Shown here piece after piece: positions 45,139 through 54,309 of a DNA stretch of 64,000 nt. Below the pieces are notes generated by a model that was not told the DNA's origin, did not search any database, and worked only from the letters and a program-made list of their open reading frames with translations. Origin of the DNA: Hyphomicrobiales bacterium (GTDB taxonomy: Bacteria > Pseudomonadota > Alphaproteobacteria > Rhizobiales > Rhizobiaceae); assembly GCA_900472925.1 (NCBI GenBank), contig UCJU01000006.1, positions 119,171 through 183,170 on the forward strand, in the 5' to 3' direction. Made by a program: the position numbers and the translations under genes. Each line of letters opens with the position of its first letter. The first letter of the stretch is position 1.

Positions 45139-46398
45139 GTGATTTCCAATCCGCGCGCTTTGCTGGAGGAATTGTTTTTCGCGGCAGTCAAAGCGGCTGA
45201 CCCTTATGAGGCGATCCTGAAGCATCTGCCGGAGCGGCCGAAACGCCGTACCATCGTTATCGGTGCAGGCAAGGCTGCAAGCCAGATGGCACAGGCTTTC
45301 GAGCGCGCATGGCCGCATCCCTTCGACGGTCTTGTCGTGGCGCGTCATGGTCCGATTGCCGTATGCCGTCGCACCAGAGTGCTGCAATCTGCACATCCTG
45401 TTCCAGACGACGCTGGCCTTGACGCAGCGCAGGCGTTGATGGCGCATGTGCAAGGTCTGACCTGCGATGATCTGGTCATCGCGCTGATATCCGGTGGTGG
45501 TTCCGCACTTTTGCCAGCCCCACCGCTGGGTTTTGAACTGGCCGATGAAATCGCGCTCAATGAAGCGCTGCTGGCATCCGGCGCGCCGATTTCGGCGATG
45601 AATGTGGTGCGCAAGCATTTCTCCCGCATCAAAGGTGGCAGACTGGCCGCGCTGGCTTATCCCGCTCGCGTCGTCAGCCTCGTGGTTTCCGATGTACCCG
45701 GCGACAATCCGGCATTCGTGGCGTCCGGCCCGACGGTGCCTGACGATAGCGATGCCGAAGACGCTTTGCGCGCCATCGCTGCTTACCGCATCGATTTGCC
45801 GGAAAAGATCTTAGCCAGCATCCGACAGGCATCAGCGCCCAAGCCGACTGAGGCAGCCTTCGCTGGAAACGAGGTCCACGTCATCGCGTCGTCGCGCGTC
45901 TCTCTCAACGCCGCAGCGGCGCTTGCGCGGCAGCGTGGCGTGCATCCTCTAATTCTCTCCGACGCGATCGAGGGCGAGGCGAAGGATATCGGTCGCATGC
46001 ATGCGGCGCTGGCGCGGGAATTTGTCGGCAACGGTGCCTTCGACAAGCCGTTGCTGCTGCTGTCCGGTGGTGAAACCACGGTGACGATCGGTAGTGGTCG
46101 CTATGGCAAAGGAGGACGCAACTCCGAGTTGCTGCTCTCTGCCGCGCTCGATCTGCAGGGGATCGCTGATGTCACAGCGCTTGCGGCAGATACGGATGGA
46201 ATCGACGGTTCTGAAACCAACGCAGGCGCGTTTTGTGATGGTGACAGCATCACCCGCATCCGCGCGGCGGGCGGTGATGCGAGAGCACTTCTTGCCGGAC
46301 ATGACGCATGGTCAGCCTTCGATCTTGCGGGCGACCTTTTCGTGCCGGGCCCGACAGGAACCAATGTCAATGATTTCAGGGCGTTTCTGCTGGAGTGA
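45139..46398 (+). CDS. Glycerate 2-kinase / MOFRL family protein (GckA/TtuD type)
   Basis: 419 aa. The N-terminal DUF4147 domain has VIGAGKAASQMAQAFE (residues 36-51), HPVPDDAGLDAAQ and DLVIALISGGGSALLPAPPLG; the C-terminal MOFRL domain has LLLLSGGETTVTIGSGRYGKGGRNSELLLSAAL and LAADTDGIDGSETNAGAFCDGDS. Such proteins are glycerate 2-kinases; they were long annotated as hydroxypyruvate reductase TtuD from tartrate-using Agrobacterium. The start is GTG behind GGAGGACCAAC. No tartrate or glyoxylate genes adjoin it. Confidence 0.87.
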   Translation: MISNPRALLEELFFAAVKAADPYEAILKHLPERPKRRTIVIGAGKAASQMAQAFERAWPHPFDGLVVARHGPIAVCRRTRVLQSAHPVPDDAGLDAAQALMAHVQGLTCDDLVIALISGGGSALLPAPPLGFELADEIALNEALLASGAPISAMNVVRKHFSRIKGGRLAALAYPARVVSLVVSDVPGDNPAFVASGPTVPDDSDAEDALRAIAAYRIDLPEKILASIRQASAPKPTEAAFAGNEVHVIASSRVSLNAAAALARQRGVHPLILSDAIEGEAKDIGRMHAALAREFVGNGAFDKPLLLLSGGETTVTIGSGRYGKGGRNSELLLSAALDLQGIADVTALAADTDGIDGSETNAGAFCDGDSITRIRAAGGDARALLAGHDAWSAFDLAGDLFVPGPTGTNVNDFRAFLLE

Positions 46399-46443
46399 TC
46401 GGCAGACGGCGCTCATGAAGGTCTTAAATCAGGAAAGCCGCTC

Positions 46444-46800
46444 ATGACGAATATTCTGAATTTCAAGCCCGATGGCGACATTGCCGCGATCCAGCCAGAA
46501 GATGGCGCACCAGCACCCGACCGGCTGATTTCAGGCAATCCCAAGTTCACAACATGGAACATCGAAGAAGCCACCGGCGGCATCTACGCCGGAATCTGGC
46601 AATCCACCCCCGGAAAATGGCGCGTCGAATATGACGAATGGGAATATTTCAACATCCTCGAAGGCCACTCTGTCCTGACCGAAGACGACGGCCAACCCAT
46701 CCACCTCAAAGCCGGAGACCGTCACATCATCCGCCCCGGCTTCAAAGGCACATGGGAAGTGGTGGAGACGACGCGCAAGGATTACGTGGTAAGGCTCTAG
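46444..46800 (+). CDS. Cupin domain protein (DUF861 type)
   Basis: 118 aa. Small cupin with EYDEWEYFNILEGHSVLTEDDGQPIHLKAGDRHIIRPGFKGTWEVVETTRKDYVV (residues 61-115), the (S)-ureidoglycine-aminohydrolase-like/EutQ-like cupin type often annotated DUF861. The usual metal-binding His residues are only partly present, so catalysis is uncertain. AGGAAAGCCGCTC precedes the ATG. It follows the kinase gene by 45 bases on the same strand, so a shared transcript is possible, and is convergent with the P450 gene. Confidence 0.8.
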   Translation: MTNILNFKPDGDIAAIQPEDGAPAPDRLISGNPKFTTWNIEEATGGIYAGIWQSTPGKWRVEYDEWEYFNILEGHSVLTEDDGQPIHLKAGDRHIIRPGFKGTWEVVETTRKDYVVRL

Positions 46801-46817
46801 TCAGCGGAAGAGGCAGA

Positions 46818-48065
46818 TCACCACGCCAAATCCAGCCGCTCGAGCCCATGGAAATGATAGACATCCTTCACCCTCGGCTGCTGCGCCATGCGCAAGCCGG
46901 GCAGGCGCTTGAACAGCAACGGCAGCACGATATTGAGTTCAAGCCTTGCCAGTGGTGCGCCAATGCAGAAGTGAATACCGGCGCCGAAAGACAGGTTCGG
47001 GGCCTCAGTACGATCGGGTTTGAACGTCAGCGGATCGGTGAATTTCGTCGGGTCGAGATTGGCGGCGGCGAGGATGAGGCTGACCTTGTCACCGCGTTTG
47101 AATTCGATGCCATCGATCTCGACCGTCTCCAGCGCCCAGCGTTGGAAGATGTGGACGGGAGCGCCGATGCGCAGCGTTTCTTCGACCGTGCGTTCGGTTA
47201 ACATCTCGTCCTGAAACAACTGGGCTGGGTCGCTGCCGCTTTCGAGAATGACGCGGACAGAGTTACCGATCTGGTGGACGGTAGCCTCGTGACCGGCGTT
47301 GAGCAGAACGATGGTGGTCGAAATCAATTCGTCGTCGGTCAGATACTGGCCTTTATGTTCCGTGTGGATCATGTGGCTGAGCAGGTCGTCTTTCGGCTCC
47401 GCGCGCCGCTTTGCAATAACGCTACGTACATAATCTGCGAATTCTTTCGCGGCGATGTCGGCTGCCACTTCATCGTGGCGGGTGCGTTTGAACATATACA
47501 TGCCGACATAGGCATGTGACCATTTCAGCAGTTGTGGCCCTATCTCCTCGGGAATACCGATCATCCGGGCAATCATCGTGACGGGAATGATATCGGCAAA
47601 GGAGGACAGCAACTCCGTCTTGCCGTCGTTTTCGAAACGGTCGATCAGTCCATTCGCCAGCGCTTCGATTTCCGGCTTCATTTTCTCGACATGGCGAGAG
47701 ACGAAAGCGCGGTTTACCAGCGTTCTCAGCCGGGTATGCTCCGGCGGCTCTATTTCCAGCAACGAATGGCGCTCGGCCGCATCGAAATGACGGACGTGGT
47801 CCAACGGCTCTGGCAAGCCCAGTTCTTCGCGGGTCGCAACATGCAGGATTTGGCGACCGAAGCGACGGTCGCGCAGCAATGCGTTCACATGGTCATAGCG
47901 GGTGAAGAACCATTGCTGCTGCTCCTCCCAATAGAATGTGGGACAGTGCGCATGCAACGCCGCGTAGACGGTGTTGGGGTCGCTGTAGAAAGCGGGGTTG
48001 CGGGCGTCGAGCGAAACCGAGCGAGTGTCGGTGTCGATGCGCAGGAAATCAGGCACGGTTTTCAT
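46818..48065 (-). CDS. Cytochrome P450
   Basis: 415 aa soluble bacterial class I P450. The haem-binding loop is FGAGIHFCIGAPLAR with Cys367 as the axial ligand; the I-helix oxygen-activation motif is LNAGHEATVHQIGN, and the ExxR motif is seen in VEETLRIGAPVHIFQR (E..R). The first 30 residues contain no membrane anchor. The substrate is unknown; partner ferredoxin and reductase genes are not adjacent. Start MKTVPDFLRID is preceded by AGAGATCGGGC. Confidence 0.92.
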   Translation of the reverse strand: MKTVPDFLRIDTDTRSVSLDARNPAFYSDPNTVYAALHAHCPTFYWEEQQQWFFTRYDHVNALLRDRRFGRQILHVATREELGLPEPLDHVRHFDAAERHSLLEIEPPEHTRLRTLVNRAFVSRHVEKMKPEIEALANGLIDRFENDGKTELLSSFADIIPVTMIARMIGIPEEIGPQLLKWSHAYVGMYMFKRTRHDEVAADIAAKEFADYVRSVIAKRRAEPKDDLLSHMIHTEHKGQYLTDDELISTTIVLLNAGHEATVHQIGNSVRVILESGSDPAQLFQDEMLTERTVEETLRIGAPVHIFQRWALETVEIDGIEFKRGDKVSLILAAANLDPTKFTDPLTFKPDRTEAPNLSFGAGIHFCIGAPLARLELNIVLPLLFKRLPGLRMAQQPRVKDVYHFHGLERLDLAW

Positions 48066-48106
48066 GCCCGATCTCTAGCGCAAACCAACCCTTCACGGAA
48101 GCAATA

Positions 48107-49864
48107 CTATTCACCCACCGCAACACCTTCGCGGCGTGGATCGGCGCTGCCGATAAGGCCGTTGGCGGTGATTTCGATGGCGTGCAGACCGGAGTTCATC
48201 TCGCCCGGCTTCACCTCGTACCCCATTGCCTTCAGTGGCTCTGCGAACTTTTCCGCATCCGTTCCGGCTTCGATGTCGTAAGTGCCGAAACGGTTGATGA
48301 GATGCGGTTGCGCGACGATTTTTTCGACCGGCATGCCCCAATCGATATAGGCAATCAGAGCCTGTGCGACATAACCGATGATCTGGCTGCCACCAGGGGA
48401 ACCGATAGCCATCAGTGGCTTGCCGTCCTTCATGACGATTGTCGGGGCCATGGACGAGCGCGGGCGCTTGCCGGGCTCCACGCGGTTGGCGACGGGCAGG
48501 CTGCCGTCATGGGTCTTGAAGGAGAAATCCGTCAGTTCGTTGTTCAGCAAAAAGCCGTTGGTCATCAGGCGTGAGCCGAATCCGCCTTCGATGGTTGTCG
48601 TCATGGAGAGAACGTTGCCCTGCTTGTCAACGATGACGAAGTGGCTCGTGGATGGCATGTCCAGCGCTGGGCCACGACCGAACAACAGGGCGTGATCCCA
48701 TGTCGGCTCGCCCGCCTTGACGGCATCGGGGGCAAGTGCCTTGTCCCCATCCAGCAACGAGGCGCGGGTGGCGAGATACTCTTTCGTCAGCAGTCCCTTG
48801 ATTGGCAGCGGCATGAAATCCGGGTCTGCCACATAGCGTTCGCGATCAGCGAAGGCCAGACGTTGCGCATCTCCGATCAGCCGCCAGCTTTCGACATTGT
48901 CCGGCCCCAGCGCCTTGATGTCGAAATTTTCGACGACGCCCAATATCTGACCCACGGCGACAGCACCTGAGGAGGGTGGTCCCATGCCGCAAATATCAAG
49001 TGCGCGATATTTGGCGCAGACCGGTTCGCGCTCTTTCGTGCGATAGTTCGCCAGATCGGCAAGAGACAGAACGCCGGGGTTGCCGCTCGCTCCTCTAACT
49101 GTTTTGACAATCGCCTCTGCAATCGGCCCGGTGTAAAAGGCGTCCGCTCCTTTGTTGGCAATCGTATTCAGTGTTTTTGCATACTCAGGGTTCTTGAGAA
49201 CTGCGCCAGCCTTCAGCGGTGCGCCATCAGCATCATAAAAATATCCACGAGCTCCGTCGTATTTCTTCAGCCGGTCTCCATCCGCTGCAATCAGCGATGC
49301 AAGGCGGGGTGAGACCTGAAAGCCGTCTTTCGCAAGCTTTTCGGCCGGACCGAAGAGGCTGGCCCACGGTTTCGTGCCGTATTTCTTGTGCACATCGGAA
49401 AGCAATCGCACGGTACCGGGCGTCCCGACCGAGCGCCCGCCAATCACCGCGTCCATGAACTTTAACGGCTGGCCGGTTTCATCAAGGAAAAGCTTGGGCG
49501 TCGCTTCCATCGGCGCGGTTTCACGCCCATCGAATGTGGTGATCTTGTTTGCGGCAGCATCGTAATAAACGAGGAAGGCGCCGCCACCGAGGCCGGAGCT
49601 TTGTGGCTCTACCAGTCCCAGAACCGTCTGCACGGCGACCATCGCATCGATGGCATTGCCGCCGTCGGCGATGACCTTCCGGCCAGCCTCGGCAGCCAGT
49701 GGATTGGCGGCGGCGACCATGTAGTTCTTCGTCTCCACGCGGGCAGCGGTCGTCGTGCCTGTCGCCTTTTCCGGGGCTACCGTGTCTGATGCCTGCTGAG
49801 CCTGAACAGAGCCCGCAGCCACTGTCGCTGATAACAGAAGACTAGTGAAAAACTTCACGTGCAT
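48107..49864 (-). CDS. ggt: Gamma-glutamyltransferase (periplasmic)
   Basis: 585 aa proenzyme with a signal peptide (FFTSLLLSATVAAGSVQAQQ, cleavage near residue 23). The autoprocessing site and N-terminal nucleophile of the small subunit is Thr406 in DMPSTSHFVIVDKQGNVLSMTTTIE, and GSPGGSQIIGYV lies near residue 495; SSGLGGGAFLVYYD (89-102) is also diagnostic. It hydrolyses or transfers the gamma-glutamyl group of glutathione and similar peptides in the periplasm. I start at MHVKFFTS because of the signal peptide. The downstream neighbour is the P450 gene, 41 bases on. Confidence 0.93.
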   Translation of the reverse strand: MHVKFFTSLLLSATVAAGSVQAQQASDTVAPEKATGTTTAARVETKNYMVAAANPLAAEAGRKVIADGGNAIDAMVAVQTVLGLVEPQSSGLGGGAFLVYYDAAANKITTFDGRETAPMEATPKLFLDETGQPLKFMDAVIGGRSVGTPGTVRLLSDVHKKYGTKPWASLFGPAEKLAKDGFQVSPRLASLIAADGDRLKKYDGARGYFYDADGAPLKAGAVLKNPEYAKTLNTIANKGADAFYTGPIAEAIVKTVRGASGNPGVLSLADLANYRTKEREPVCAKYRALDICGMGPPSSGAVAVGQILGVVENFDIKALGPDNVESWRLIGDAQRLAFADRERYVADPDFMPLPIKGLLTKEYLATRASLLDGDKALAPDAVKAGEPTWDHALLFGRGPALDMPSTSHFVIVDKQGNVLSMTTTIEGGFGSRLMTNGFLLNNELTDFSFKTHDGSLPVANRVEPGKRPRSSMAPTIVMKDGKPLMAIGSPGGSQIIGYVAQALIAYIDWGMPVEKIVAQPHLINRFGTYDIEAGTDAEKFAEPLKAMGYEVKPGEMNSGLHAIEITANGLIGSADPRREGVAVGE

Positions 49865-49932
49865 GACCAAACCTCCAACGCTTGCGCAGATGCCATGATG
49901 GGATCGCAAGCGTGTCGAGGTCAAGTCGTGCT

Positions 49933-51180
49933 TTATCGATTGGCGATGTGGCTAATGCGGGTAAGGGCGGCGACCTGTCGGTCGGCATTGTTGTCGCAGG
50001 GGTCTTCATCGCGGTCGTCGGCCGGGATCACAATGTTGACAGACCCCTCACGAACGACCGTGCGGTTGCGGCCCTCTTGCTTGGCCCCATACAAAGCGCG
50101 ATCGGACATTGTCAGCATCGCGTCGAGGTCTGCATGCGATGCTCTCTGGCAGAAAACGCCGGCGCTGACTGTGGCGGAGAACGTCTCGGCATTTGCGCAG
50201 AGTGCAAGGCGGCTGAACCTGATTCGGATCGCTTCTGCCAGGATCGCAGCTTTGGATGGATCGTCCGTTTCGATCAGGCAGGCAAATTCCTCGCCACCCA
50301 TGCGGATCAATACGCCTTGTCCGTCAACGAGATGACTGGTCTGGGCACAGAACTGCACCAGGACGTCGTCGCCACACTGATGACCGTACTTGTCATTGAT
50401 ATTTTTGAAGTGGTCGAGATCGAACAGGATCAGCGCAATCTGGTGTGACGTGCCGCTCAGTCTGGTCTTCATCGTCTCAAAAGCGTTGGCCATGCCGCGA
50501 CGGTTCAACGTTCCCGTCAGATGATCTGTCATGGCCAGTTGTCGCAAGCGGTGTTCGGTGTTTTCCATGACCATTTTGACGCTGACCATCAGCAGTACGA
50601 TGAAACCGAATGATCCTGCGATCGCAACAGGTGCCGTCAGTGGCACCACCTGTCCGGTCGCGAGATTGAAGGGAATGACCAGCGACGCCGTTATCGGCCC
50701 CATGAAAGCCTGAACGATCAATGCGCCGATCAGCAATTTTCGCGTTTTCGATATAGGCTTGCTCGACACAAACAGAACGCCAGCCAGCATGAAATAACCA
50801 ACGGCGGCACAGACATGATAAAGAATGATCCGGGCTTCAATGCTGTCGCGAACCGGCGGCACGAACATAAAACCAATCCAGATAAGCGCGGGAATGGCGA
50901 TCCAGCCTTCGACCTTGCGCGCTTCGAGTTTCAAAAGCCCGGCCAGCCACAAGCCGAAGGCAGACAGCGAGATGGTATTGCCAAGCTGCACCGACAGGAA
51001 GTTGGGTATCTGTCCGCGCAAAGACACGAAGATAGCGCCGATGCCCACAAGCGCAAAACCGGATGCAAAACATAGATGGTATTTCTTCGACGGATTATGC
51101 AGCCACAAAACGGCGAGAGCGGCGGCGAGGGTCAGTGTTTGCATTGACCAGATAAGCATGCCTGTTTTCGCGTCTAGCAC
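49933..51180 (-). CDS. Membrane-bound diguanylate cyclase (GGDEF)
   Basis: 415 aa. Six or seven membrane helices (about residues 10-215, starting [20 protein letters not shown]) act as an uncharacterised sensor, followed by a linker helix and a GGDEF domain: [40 protein letters not shown] and active-site GGEEF in [13 protein letters not shown] near residue 328, so it should make c-di-GMP. The RxxD inhibitory site five residues upstream is absent. The start is GTG behind GGGG. It lies upstream of ggt on the same strand, 68 bases away. Confidence 0.9.
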   Translation of the reverse strand: MLDAKTGMLIWSMQTLTLAAALAVLWLHNPSKKYHLCFASGFALVGIGAIFVSLRGQIPNFLSVQLGNTISLSAFGLWLAGLLKLEARKVEGWIAIPALIWIGFMFVPPVRDSIEARIILYHVCAAVGYFMLAGVLFVSSKPISKTRKLLIGALIVQAFMGPITASLVIPFNLATGQVVPLTAPVAIAGSFGFIVLLMVSVKMVMENTEHRLRQLAMTDHLTGTLNRRGMANAFETMKTRLSGTSHQIALILFDLDHFKNINDKYGHQCGDDVLVQFCAQTSHLVDGQGVLIRMGGEEFACLIETDDPSKAAILAEAIRIRFSRLALCANAETFSATVSAGVFCQRASHADLDAMLTMSDRALYGAKQEGRNRTVVREGSVNIVIPADDRDEDPCDNNADRQVAALTRISHIANR

Positions 51181-51629
51181 TGCAATATCCCCGTCTGTCT
51201 CGGCGTAAATTCCAAAATACAGTCGCGCGTCGTTTGGCGCTCATATGTCCGTGTGAATATGAATGTCCTGCAAAACTCAAAGCGGAATCGAAATGCAAAT
51301 CTGTCGGGCGGCAGTATCGACATTCAATCCCTAAGAAGTCGTTTCTACTTCACCTTACGGAAGGTTTGGCGTGTATATTTATCGTGAATTTAAGAATTGG
51401 TTGACCAACATCCCGTTTCGCCGTTGATGACGGAAGCGACCGCGTCAATTCAGATGGCGTCATTTCAAGCGGCCTAGTATGGCGGCAGGGGAAATTTGCC
51501 GGGACGTCATTAAGGATATACGCCGTCGAGCCTTGAAGAACGGTGTCATCACACTCTATGTAGTGAGTAGACGAATTGAATTGATTCCGGGTGCCGATGC
51601 CTCCGGGTAAGAGTTGATAAAGGACGGAC
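51181..51629. other. Intergenic region between the GGDEF gene and clpP
   Basis: About 450 bases with no convincing gene. CTTGAA at 51532 with CTATGT at 51556 resembles a heat-shock (sigma-32) promoter in front of clpP, though the 18-base spacing makes it a weak call. Small open frames lack ribosome binding sites. Confidence 0.4.
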
Positions 51630-52262
51630 ATGACAAATCCAGTTGATACCGCCATGGCTCTGGTGCCGATGGTTGTGGAGCAGACCAATCGCGGCGAACG
51701 GTCCTACGACATTTACTCACGCCTTCTGAAGGAACGCATCATCTTCCTCACCGGCCCGGTGGAAGATCACATGGCGTCGCTCGTTTGCGCACAGTTGCTG
51801 TTTCTGGAATCGGAAAATCCGAAGAAGGAAATCGCGCTTTACATCAACTCACCAGGTGGCGTCGTGACCGCCGGTATGGCGATCTACGATACGATGCAGT
51901 TCATTCGCCCAGCCGTTTCCACGCTGTGCGTCGGTCAGGCGGCATCCATGGGTTCGTTGCTTCTGGCTGCCGGTGAAAAGGGCATGCGCTTCTGCACGCC
52001 AAACGCGCGCATCATGGTTCACCAGCCATCTGGCGGTTTCCAGGGGCAGGCATCCGATATCGAGCGTCACGCCCGTGACATCATCAAGATGAAGCGCCGG
52101 CTCAATGACGTCTACGTGAAGCACACGGGCCGCACGCTTGAAGAAGTTGAAAAGACGCTCGATCGTGACCATTTCATGGATGCGGATGAGGCGAAGGACT
52201 GGGGCGTCGTCGACAAGATTCTGACATCGCGTCAGGAAATCGAAGGCGCGACCGCGAGCTAA
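51630..52262 (+). CDS. clpP: ATP-dependent Clp protease proteolytic subunit
   Basis: 210 aa. Serine peptidase of the S14 family with intact triad: Ser106 ([13 protein letters not shown]), His131 (IMVHQPSGG) and Asp180 ([12 protein letters not shown]). It forms the double-heptamer chamber fed by ClpX or ClpA. The first residues ([32 protein letters not shown]) include a short propeptide region. GGACGG precedes the ATG. clpX follows after a long gap, lon after that, so proteolysis genes are clustered. Confidence 0.97.
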   Translation: MTNPVDTAMALVPMVVEQTNRGERSYDIYSRLLKERIIFLTGPVEDHMASLVCAQLLFLESENPKKEIALYINSPGGVVTAGMAIYDTMQFIRPAVSTLCVGQAASMGSLLLAAGEKGMRFCTPNARIMVHQPSGGFQGQASDIERHARDIIKMKRRLNDVYVKHTGRTLEEVEKTLDRDHFMDADEAKDWGVVDKILTSRQEIEGATAS

Positions 52263-52617
52263 ATTGCTGTTGTTACGCGCAGGCTTTGAAGCTCCGAAGT
52301 GAAATTCGGGGTTTCAACGGAAAAATAAAGCGGTAATAGTAGTTATTAAGGCTGTGTTGAAATTTTATGACATAGCTTGGGATGAACCTGTCTTAGCCTG
52401 ATTTGGAGTTGAGGCGGGTGCCAGAGAGAATAACCGGGCGAAGGCCTTGGAATTTGAAGGGGAATTCGTTGCCGCCGTTATCAGGCCAAAAGCCTGATGC
52501 GGTTAGTACCCCGGGAACGAAGCGGACGTGGATGCTTATAGGAAGCGACCGGTCCGCAGACGGTAAGTTGACCGCGTTTCGTGTTGCGAAATTGCGGCGT
52601 GCTGGAAGGAAAGAGAT
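52263..52617 (+). other. Long clpP-clpX interval, possibly structured or with a small coding frame
   Basis: 355 bases. ATCAGGC/GCCTGAT (52480-52498, loop CAAAA) and GCGGAC...GTCCGC (about 52519-52561) can pair. A 72-codon frame from TTG 52403 overlaps the clpX start by 4 bases (ATGA at 52618); its product would be very basic (RRVPERITGRRP, RAGRKEI) and I cannot say whether it is translated. Promoter sequences for clpX should also be here. Confidence 0.35.
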
Positions 52618-53895
52618 ATGAGCAAAGTCAGCGGCAGCAACGGCGGCGACTCTAAAAATACACTCTATTGTTCATTCTGCGGCAAGAGCCAGCACGAAGT
52701 CCGGAAACTCATTGCCGGGCCGACAGTATTCATTTGCGATGAATGCGTCGAATTGTGCATGGACATCATCCGCGAGGAAAACAAGACGTCTATGGTGAAG
52801 TCGCGTGAGGGTGTTCCCACCCCTCAGGACATCATCAAGATTCTCGACGAATATGTCATCGGCCAGAAGCAGGCGAAGAAAATCCTGTCGGTGGCTGTTC
52901 ACAACCATTACAAGCGTCTCGCGAATTCTTCCAAGAACGGCGACATCGAGTTGGCGAAGTCGAACATCATGCTGGTTGGACCGACCGGCTGCGGCAAGAC
53001 CTATCTTGCGCAGACGCTGGCCCGTATCATCGATGTGCCCTTCACCATGGCTGATGCAACGACCCTGACCGAAGCCGGTTACGTGGGCGAGGATGTGGAA
53101 AACATCATCCTCAAGCTGCTCCAGTCGGCCGACTACAACGTTGAACGCGCCCAGCGCGGCATCGTTTATATCGACGAAGTGGACAAGATTTCCCGCAAGT
53201 CGGACAACCCGTCCATCACGCGTGACGTGTCAGGCGAGGGCGTTCAGCAGGCGCTTCTGAAGATCATGGAAGGCACGGTCGCATCCGTTCCTCCGCAGGG
53301 TGGCCGCAAGCATCCTCAGCAGGAATTCCTGCAGGTGGATACGACCAACATCCTGTTCATATGCGGCGGCGCGTTCGCGGGTCTCGACAAGATCATTTCT
53401 GCCCGTGGCGAAAAGACCTCTATCGGTTTTGGCGCGACGGTCAAGGCGGAAGACGATCGTCGCGTTGGCGAAGTGCTGCGTGAGCTGGAGCCGGAAGATC
53501 TGGTCAAGTTCGGCCTCATCCCCGAATTCATCGGTCGTCTGCCTGTTCTGGCGACGCTCGAAGACCTGGATGAAGACGCGCTGATCCAGATTCTGTCTGA
53601 GCCGAAGAATGCTCTGATCAAGCAGTATCAGCGTCTGTTCGAGATGGAAGATGTGGAGCTGACATTCCAGGGCGACGCTCTGCGTGAAATCGCTCGCAAG
53701 GCGATTACCCGTAAGACCGGTGCCCGTGGTCTTCGTTCGATCATGGAGAAAATCCTGCTCGACACGATGTTCGAGCTGCCGACGTTGGAAGGCGTTCGCG
53801 AAGTGGTCATCTCTGACGAAGTCGTCAGCGGTGCTGCGCGTCCGCTTTATATCTATGCGGATCGTCAGGACGAAAAAGCAAACGTTTCGGCATAA
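52618..53895 (+). CDS. clpX: ATP-dependent Clp protease ATP-binding subunit ClpX
   Basis: 425 aa. The N-terminal zinc finger binds Zn through Cys18, Cys21, Cys40 and Cys43 (YCSFCGKS and [10 protein letters not shown]). The AAA+ core has Walker [16 protein letters not shown], Walker [11 protein letters not shown], pore loop GYVGEDVE, and [16 protein letters not shown] sensor 2, plus the IGF loop ([10 protein letters not shown]) that docks on ClpP. It unfolds tagged proteins for ClpP. AGGAAAGAGAT precedes the ATG. A terminator follows at 53923. Confidence 0.97.
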   Translation: MSKVSGSNGGDSKNTLYCSFCGKSQHEVRKLIAGPTVFICDECVELCMDIIREENKTSMVKSREGVPTPQDIIKILDEYVIGQKQAKKILSVAVHNHYKRLANSSKNGDIELAKSNIMLVGPTGCGKTYLAQTLARIIDVPFTMADATTLTEAGYVGEDVENIILKLLQSADYNVERAQRGIVYIDEVDKISRKSDNPSITRDVSGEGVQQALLKIMEGTVASVPPQGGRKHPQQEFLQVDTTNILFICGGAFAGLDKIISARGEKTSIGFGATVKAEDDRRVGEVLRELEPEDLVKFGLIPEFIGRLPVLATLEDLDEDALIQILSEPKNALIKQYQRLFEMEDVELTFQGDALREIARKAITRKTGARGLRSIMEKILLDTMFELPTLEGVREVVISDEVVSGAARPLYIYADRQDEKANVSA

Positions 53896-53921
53896 GCTTC
53901 AAGCTCACGTCGTTGAAATGC

Positions 53922-53950
53922 AAAGGCCCACCGCAAGTGGGCCTTTTTTG
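53922..53950 (+). terminator. Terminator after clpX
   Basis: AAGGCCCAC and GTGGGCCTT form a 9-bp stem with loop CGCAA, followed by T6. It separates the clpX and lon transcripts. Confidence 0.9.
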
Positions 53951-54190
53951 CGTGTTATGCACGGGAAACGATGCATTATGGCGTCCTGATCGGATTTTGC
54001 GTTTGGAGCGGATTGCGCTTTCCTGATAAAGTTTTAGAAGTGATTTGCAGCGCGATATGACGTTTTTTTGAATGTCGGCTGCGTCTTCCGATTCGGCGTG
54101 ACCGGCGGATAGCGGAAAATATAAAGCGTATCGTTGCGTATCGCGTATTTGAAGTTTTATCCCGTCCAGGACGGAAGGGTATCTGCTGTT

Positions 54191-54291
54191 GTGACTTGAA
54201 AATGACGGTGGCGAACTCCACTTTTAGTCACGACAAAGAATATGCCGGAAACTCCCACAGATAGTCCGGCAAGTGCCTCACCCAAGAGAGG
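54191..54291 (+). other. Three consecutive stem-loops in the lon leader
   Basis: First: GTGACT (54191) with AGTCAC (54226-54231), AAAA with TTTT, and GTGG with CCAC around CGAACT, with small bulges on the left arm. Second: TGCCGGA (54243-54249) with TCCGGCA (54265-54271). Third: GCCTC (about 54275) with GAGGC (about 54287), ending about 10 bases before the ribosome binding site AAAGGAAAT. The rest of the gap from 53951 holds no gene. The first stem contains TTGAAA, so part of it could instead be a promoter. Confidence 0.5.
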
Positions 54292-54309
54292 CCATTGAAA
54301 GGAAATGAT

